A DNA stretch of 64,000 nt from Celoporthe dispersa (Eukaryota; Ascomycota; Sordariomycetes; Diaporthales; Cryphonectriaceae): NCBI GenBank assembly GCA_016584495.1, contig WAID01000009.1:2170001-2234000 (forward strand). The letters run 5' to 3'. The notes beneath the pieces are model-generated. The model was not told the origin of the DNA and searched no databases. It saw only the letters and a program-made list of their open reading frames with translations. Below, in pieces: positions 58,772 to 64,000 of this stretch; the stretch's first letter is position 1; every line of letters starts with the position of its first letter. Made by a program: the position numbers and the translations under genes.

Positions 58772-61700
58772 ATGTTCTCGATCGCGACTGCGCCGGCCAA
58801 GCAGTCGGTCGGCGAAACCATATCTGTTCTCAGTGGCCGCCTGAGTTCGTCGACTCTCCTCGAAGACCGTCGAGCTGCCATTCAGGGTCTACGCAGCTTC
58901 GCAAAGGACTATCCGGCTTCCGTCGCGTCTGGTGCGCTCAGGAGTCTGATCGGAAGCCTGAGCAAGGATGGAGACGACGTCGACACGGTCAAGGTGGTCC
59001 TCGAGACCCTACTCATGCTCTTCAACCCGAACCAGGACAGCCCTGAGGCGTCAGACGAGATAGTGTTGTGGCTCGCAGATGAGTTCACCCAGAGGCAGGA
59101 GAATATAACGCTACTTCTTGACTTTCTCGAAACCACCGATTTCTACTCCCGACTATACTCCCTCCAGCTCCTCTCCGCGATCTTGTCTGCCCGAACGGAA
59201 CGTACCGAGGAGTGCGTCTTCACCGCACCACTTGGAATCTCGAGACTGGTGGCCATCCTTGACGACCGACGAGAAGCTATACGAAACGAGGCTATAAGTC
59301 TCCTCATATACCTCACGCCCTCGTCGACGGACATACAAAAACTTGTCGCCTTCGAAGATGCCTTTAAAAAGATATTTGCCATCATCTCGGCGGAGGGCTC
59401 TCTGCTGGAGGGCGGACAGGCTGTGGAGGATTGTCTCATCTTGATGGCAAATCTCCTCAGGCTCAACAGCTCCAACCAGAGCCAGTTTCGCGAGACGGGA
59501 TGCGTGCCGCAGTTGTCACAACTTCTACAAAGCGCATACCAACTTCCGGAGGATGAGGAAGAGGTGGCACCTTGGGCGCAGGCACAGCGGAACAGGAACG
59601 TTTATGCGTTGCTCGCAGTCATACGAATGTTTCTCGTACGCGGCGCTGTCGGGACTATGCAGAACCAAGGCGCATTCTGGCAACATAATCTCTTGTACCA
59701 CGCTCTTCAACTCGCGTTTAGTCACTCCGCAGAGATCCCAATCAAGGCTGAGGTATGTGACACCCTTGTCTTGTGTATGTGTATGCGCGTTGCATAGGCT
59801 CAACTGTACTGCTTCAGGCTCTTGTGACCTGCGCCGATATCATAAGGGGCCACACAACCCTCCAAGAGAACTTTGCACAGCTGCAAGTGCCGTCTCCGCT
59901 TGAAAGCCCTCCGACGCCAAATGGCAGTGGCCCACAAGCAAACGGTATCCCGAAGGTATATGTTATCGACGGACTATTGGATCTGGCACTATGCGTGCGC
60001 ACCCTGCAGGCATTCGACATGAGGATGGCGGCATGTGAATGTCTGAAAGCCTACTTCTTCAACCATGATGGCATCCGCGAGCATTTCCTCCGCCGAGCTA
60101 TCGACGGTCACAAATCGGGGACGGTCGAATCTGCAAATGTACTAACGACTTTGCTTCGTTCGCCCACCGAAGACAGCACTGTTGATCCTTATAGATATTG
60201 GTTCGCAGCCTGCATCATGGTGCACCTGACCTTCGAAAACTCCACCACCAAGGAACTAGCCCGACAGGTCACTGAAGGTGACGAGGCGGCAGGCGAAGAG
60301 GTCGTGACGAGCATCCAAACCATCACATCGCACCTGGTTGCTAGTCTTTCTCGAAGCGAGGATGAGCGCGTCACCATTGGGTATCTGATGCTCCTTCTCT
60401 GCTGGCTGTTCGAAGATCTAGACGGGGTGAACGATCTCCTAGAGGAGGGCAGCAATATCCAACGACTCATTCAGACAGTTGTGAAGAATACCTCTAGCGA
60501 GACAATCGTGCAGGGCCTTTCGGCCATGCTCCTGGGTGTGGTATATGAATTCTCGACAAAGGACTCGACGGTGCCCCGAGGCACACTCCAATCCCTTCTG
60601 ATGTCGAACATGGGCCGGGACAGGTACATCGACAAGCTCAGCAAGTTACGGGCTCATCCCTCAGTACGCGACTTTGAGATGATACCACAGAAGTTGGACC
60701 CTTCTACCGGCGCACTTCCTGATGTCTATTTCGATTCGACTTTTGTGGAGTTCTTCAAGGACAATTATAGTCGTATCCTGCGAGCTATCGACAGAGATCC
60801 CGGGATGGAAATTTCCGTGATCACTAATGGTGTGCAAAGGGCATCTCGCGCGAGCTCGTAGACTCCTTGCGCACGCAGGTGGACGAGAAGGAGAAGGCGT
60901 TGCAAGAGTGCCAGGCCAACGTGGCTCACCTGGAGCAACAGCTCGGGCAACACCAGGCTGATCTCAGACGCAACCAAGAAACGACCTCGCTTGAGCTCTC
61001 CCGGATCAGGGCCATGAATGAAGGCCTGCAGCAGAACCACGAGCGAGAGACAAAACAGCTACGCGAGCAACACGGCCGGAGAGAAGCCGAGCTGCAGGGC
61101 CACATCGACACAGCACGGCGGACCGCTGAGACCGAGTACGATAGGCTGCAGAAGAAGGCTGATGCTGAGCTGCAAGCCAAGATCCGCGAGTATGAAGATC
61201 GACTCATGGAAATGGAAAAGGAATTCAAGAAGGAGATGAAACTAAAGGATGAGCAACACGTGAAAGAGAAGGAAGCAGTCCGTAAAGAGACTGAAGATGG
61301 CCGGAAGAGGAGGCAATCGGAGGCTGACCGCTCGTCGAGGCGGGCTGAGGCGGAGAAGGCTGACCTCAAGGCCACGATCAGCCGACTCGAGGTTGATCTC
61401 ATGAAGGTATGTCATCCTCCTGGGCAATTCTAATCTCGGGATCATGCTAATACAGCTATCTGGCAGGCAAACAAAAGCAAATCAAACGAGGCCCAGTCCG
61501 CCAGGGAGGCTTCCGAACGAGCCCAGAAGAAGGCCAGTGAGTTGGAGAGCAAGGTCTCTGGGCTGCAAAGACAGCTTCAAGAGGTAAGATTCCACCCCAC
61601 ACCAGTGATCTCATAACACTGCTGACGATCTCTCTCTCTCTCTCTCTCCTCTAGTTGGAGGCCAAGGTTGCGGCCAAGGAAAGCGAAAAGGAGTCCATTC

Positions 61701-61876
61701 AAGGGGAGTTGGACGACCTGCTGATGGTCTATGCCGACAACGAGGAGAAACTTAACAAATACAAAGAAAGGCTGAAGGCCAAGGGTGAGGTCATCACAGA
61801 CGATGAAGCCGAAGATGATGATGATGAGGAGGAAGAGGATGATGAAGCAGACGAGAAAGATGAGGGTGTGGATTAG
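58772..61876 (+). CDS. USO1: Uso1/p115 vesicle-tethering protein, with one apparent frameshift
   Basis: Golgi tether that captures COPII vesicles before SNARE fusion. Exons are 58772-59752, 59818-61406, 61467-61583 and 61655-61876. The armadillo-like head fills about residues 1-690 (APAKQSVGETISVLSGRL, DRRAAIQGLRSFAKDYP). A long coiled coil follows (from about 60860), rich in Glu, Lys, Gln and Arg, and the end is an acidic tail (EDDDDEEEEDDEADEKDEG), both typical of p115. The frame breaks once between head and coil: a base is missing at 60836-60841 (A or G run). Correction joins NGVQ to GISRELVDSLRTQ and gives 969 residues. The start ATG is supported by the conserved first residues MFSIATAPAKQS. 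Confidence 0.94.
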
Positions 61877-62598
61877 AACTTGGCCTAGTCACAATCTCTC
61901 TTGTTCAGGGTAGGGTGCAACTCTGAGGGCATGGCATTGGAGCGATGACATTTCAGCGAGCCTGTAGATGTGATTTGCTTGAGCATGACGTTCGAATCTG
62001 GACTTCAATATCGCCTGGAAGCTGGCATGAGCTGTGCAGAGCTCAGCGGGATTCACCCCGGCAAACGTTGAAATCGACAAGCTGATGTGAAACTATCACA
62101 CATACCAAAGAAAAAATCATCTCGTACATAGTAATACGCCGAAATGAAAGGAGAGGGAAAAAAAGAAAGTAAGAAGGAAAAAAAACAGATCTTGCCTTGC
62201 ATTCCTCGTCATTTTAGCTCCTGCATGGGGTTGTAGAAAATCCTCGTGTCGAAGTCGCTGCTGTGATCATCACAAGGCGGCTTGGCCCGCAGTTTTACAC
62301 CATCCAAAAATTTAGAGTCGCATTTAGTGGAAATTTTCATGCACGCTCTTTTTCTGCACCTGCAAAAACGCCCAACAAGACCCAAATCAGCTAAACCCAC
62401 ACGCTGCAAATCCGTCCGCAGTAGATTTTCTGTGAGCTCTCCTTTTCTTGCTTCTCATCCACGGAACAGCCCCGGCAGGTTTCATTTCTGAGCTTGGCAC
62501 TCATCCGCTTTTGCAGACTGTCTCTCGTGCTGCCTCTTGTCGAGCGGAAACCACAAATTCTAATACTTGACTAGGACGGACCGCTAAAAGAGTCCAAA

Positions 62599-62639
<41 letters not shown>

Positions 62640-62683
62640 AAAGCTGCATCATCCACCTCATCAGCACAAGGTTCATTATCGCC
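61877..62683. other. Spacer between USO1 and RMT3
   Basis: About 800 bases with no supported gene. It contains the USO1 3' UTR, A-rich runs near 62150-62190 and a (GA)14 tract close to the RMT3 start. Confidence 0.55.
62603..62630. repeat. (GA)14 microsatellite in the RMT3 leader or promoter
   Basis: Twenty-eight bases of uninterrupted GA, 54 bases before the RMT3 ATG. Confidence 0.95.
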
Positions 62684-64000
62684 ATGTCCAAACAGGCCGA
62701 CGATATCCTCAGCGAGTCCGAGGGCTCAGAGGGCTGGGACGACGTGAACGAGGGCGACGACGAACAGGAGGCCCTCGACATCGTCTCGCTATTTGATGAC
62801 AAGGTCTTCCCAGATGCGGCGTCCATGCTGGCGTACTGCAGGGACAAGTTCGGCTTCGACTTTGTGGCGGCGCGTGACCGTCTGGGTCTGGACTTCTACG
62901 GCAGTATTAAGCTGGTTAACTTTGGTGAGTGTGGCCTCATTCCCCTTGGAGCGGAGAAGTGAGTGGGTGGGTGACCTTGGCCCTGCTGACCTTCTTATTT
63001 TCTTTCTTCTTTGGTTGAACCCCAGTGCGAAGTACAGTCAAGGATGGCAAGGCTCTCCCCGAGAAGATCGCCGAGGCAGACATCTCAGACGATCGCTTCA
63101 TGATGCCCGTCCTGCCCGACGATGCGTTCATCATGTGCCTGGATGATCTGCCCTCTGCTTCCTCCGCCTCCTCAGACGCAGCAGAGGGCAAGGGCAAGGC
63201 TGCCGAAGAGAATGCTGCTGCTGCTGAGCCCAGCGAGACCGCCGTCCTGAGGGCGCAGCTCGATGAGATCACGAGGCAGTTCGCCAACTACCGGCTCGCG
63301 GTGGAGCAGACGCTGGACAAGCGCTGGCATGCTGAGGATGACGACTCCTCCTCTGACTCCTCGTCCACGTCATCTGCCGGGCCGAAGAAGGGGGAGAAGA
63401 AGAAGAAGAAGAAGGAAAAGGAGGATTCGTCGCAGTCATATTGGGAGGGGTATGCTAACCACGGTATGTACGCTCCATCTCCTACAAATAACAAGTGACA
63501 AAAAGAATGCACCATGGTCCAGGCGGCTGATGGATGAGCCTGGCAGACATACACGAGACGATGCTCAAGGACACCGTCCGTACGGATGCCTATCGCGATT
63601 TCATCTACGACAACAAGCACCTCTTCAAGGGCAAGGTCGTGCTTGATATTGGCTGTGGAACGGGTGAGTGAGGATCTTCATCTCAACGCACCTCCCAGAG
63701 AAAAAAAAATTTTGTTATTACATCCTACTAATGACTGCCCTCAAAGGCATCCTCTCCATGTTCTGCGCCAAGGCCGGCGCCTCCCACGTCTACGCAATCG
63801 ACAAGTCCGCCATCCTCGACAAGGCCCGCGAGAACATCTTCCACAACAACCTCTCCAGCACCATCACCTGCCTGCGCGGCCGCGTCGAGGACATCACACT
63901 ACCCGTGGACAAGGTCGACATCATCGTGTCCGAGTGGATGGGCTACTGCCTCCTCTACGAGGCCATGCTCCCCCTCCGTGCTCTTCGCCCGCGACCGCTA
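62684..64000 (+). CDS. RMT3: Type I protein arginine N-methyltransferase (PRMT3/Rmt3 family), 3' end outside the window, with one apparent frameshift
   Basis: Methylates arginine in proteins; PRMT3 family members are cytosolic and act on ribosomal protein S2 (uS5). Exons are 62684-62924, 63026-63463, 63547-63663 and 63747 onward. Residues 1-30 are acidic. The region matching the PRMT3 zinc finger (VSLFDDKVFPDAASMLAYC) keeps the pattern but has lost the first Cys pair, as I expect in fungal members. A charged linker follows (KKGEKKKKKKEKED). The catalytic core has motif I VLDIGCGTGILSMFCAKAGA and SEWMGYCLLYEAML, the first part of the active-site double-Glu loop. At the very end an extra C in the five-C run 63970-63974 shifts the frame; without it the text reads as the expected SVLFARDR. 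Confidence 0.92.

Noticed and set aside
61990..62005. tRNA B-box-like GTTCGAATC after USO1
   Set aside because: No A box or cloverleaf can be drawn around it.
1..64000. CRISPR arrays, operons or phage-like systems
   Set aside because: The window is fungal nuclear DNA with spliced genes; no spaced direct repeats or prokaryotic genes were seen.

Overview
This window is nuclear DNA from a filamentous ascomycete (Pezizomycotina; Sordariomycetes is my best guess from the protein sequences and is not proven). The evidence is: genes split by short GT-AG introns of about 55-150 bases, Crz1-, Gta3- and DUF3712-type fungal proteins, a fused five-domain AROM protein, and GC-rich coding sequence between spacers full of microsatellites and homopolymers. 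I found 17 protein-coding genes, two of them cut by the window ends, and no rRNA, tRNA, transposon or CRISPR array.

Layout. 1-5114: 3' part of a neurofibromin-type RasGAP (+). 5115-14970: a gene-free stretch of almost 10 kb rich in simple repeats. 14971-17093: calcineurin-responsive factor CRZ1 (+). 17094-19976: spacer. 19977-34225: a run of four minus-strand genes, ARO1, RAV1, COX11 and an FAD-dependent oxidoreductase. 36008-36838: SNARE VTI1 (+), convergent with RRP12 (-, 37193-40989). 42204-42930: MYND zinc-finger protein (-). 43761-44958: alpha-SNAP SEC17 (-), divergent from mitochondrial Gta3 (+, 45553-46309). 47195-49921: DUF726 hydrolase-like protein (-). 51720-54578: DUF3712 membrane protein (-), divergent from ornithine carbamoyltransferase ARG3 (+, 55695-56878). 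57142-58168: ILV6 (-), divergent from the tether USO1 (+, 58772-61876). 62684-64000: arginine methyltransferase RMT3 (+, cut).

The genes are mainly housekeeping: amino-acid synthesis (ARO1, ARG3, ILV6), membrane traffic (VTI1, SEC17, USO1), vacuolar acidification (RAV1), mitochondrial biogenesis (COX11, Gta3), ribosome production (RRP12, RMT3) and signalling (RasGAP, CRZ1). They do not form a metabolic cluster, and I see no clearly new biological system.

The points most worth checking are: 14 single-base indels in nine genes, mostly in homopolymers, which look like assembly errors; the very large gene-free region, uORF, frame-preserving intron and calcineurin-docking motif of CRZ1; a Gly in place of the expected nucleophilic Ser in the DUF726 protein; and a 379-bp stretch with no CpG at all near 50.7-51.1 kb. 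Exon boundaries are my own reading from splice consensus, frame phase and family similarity.
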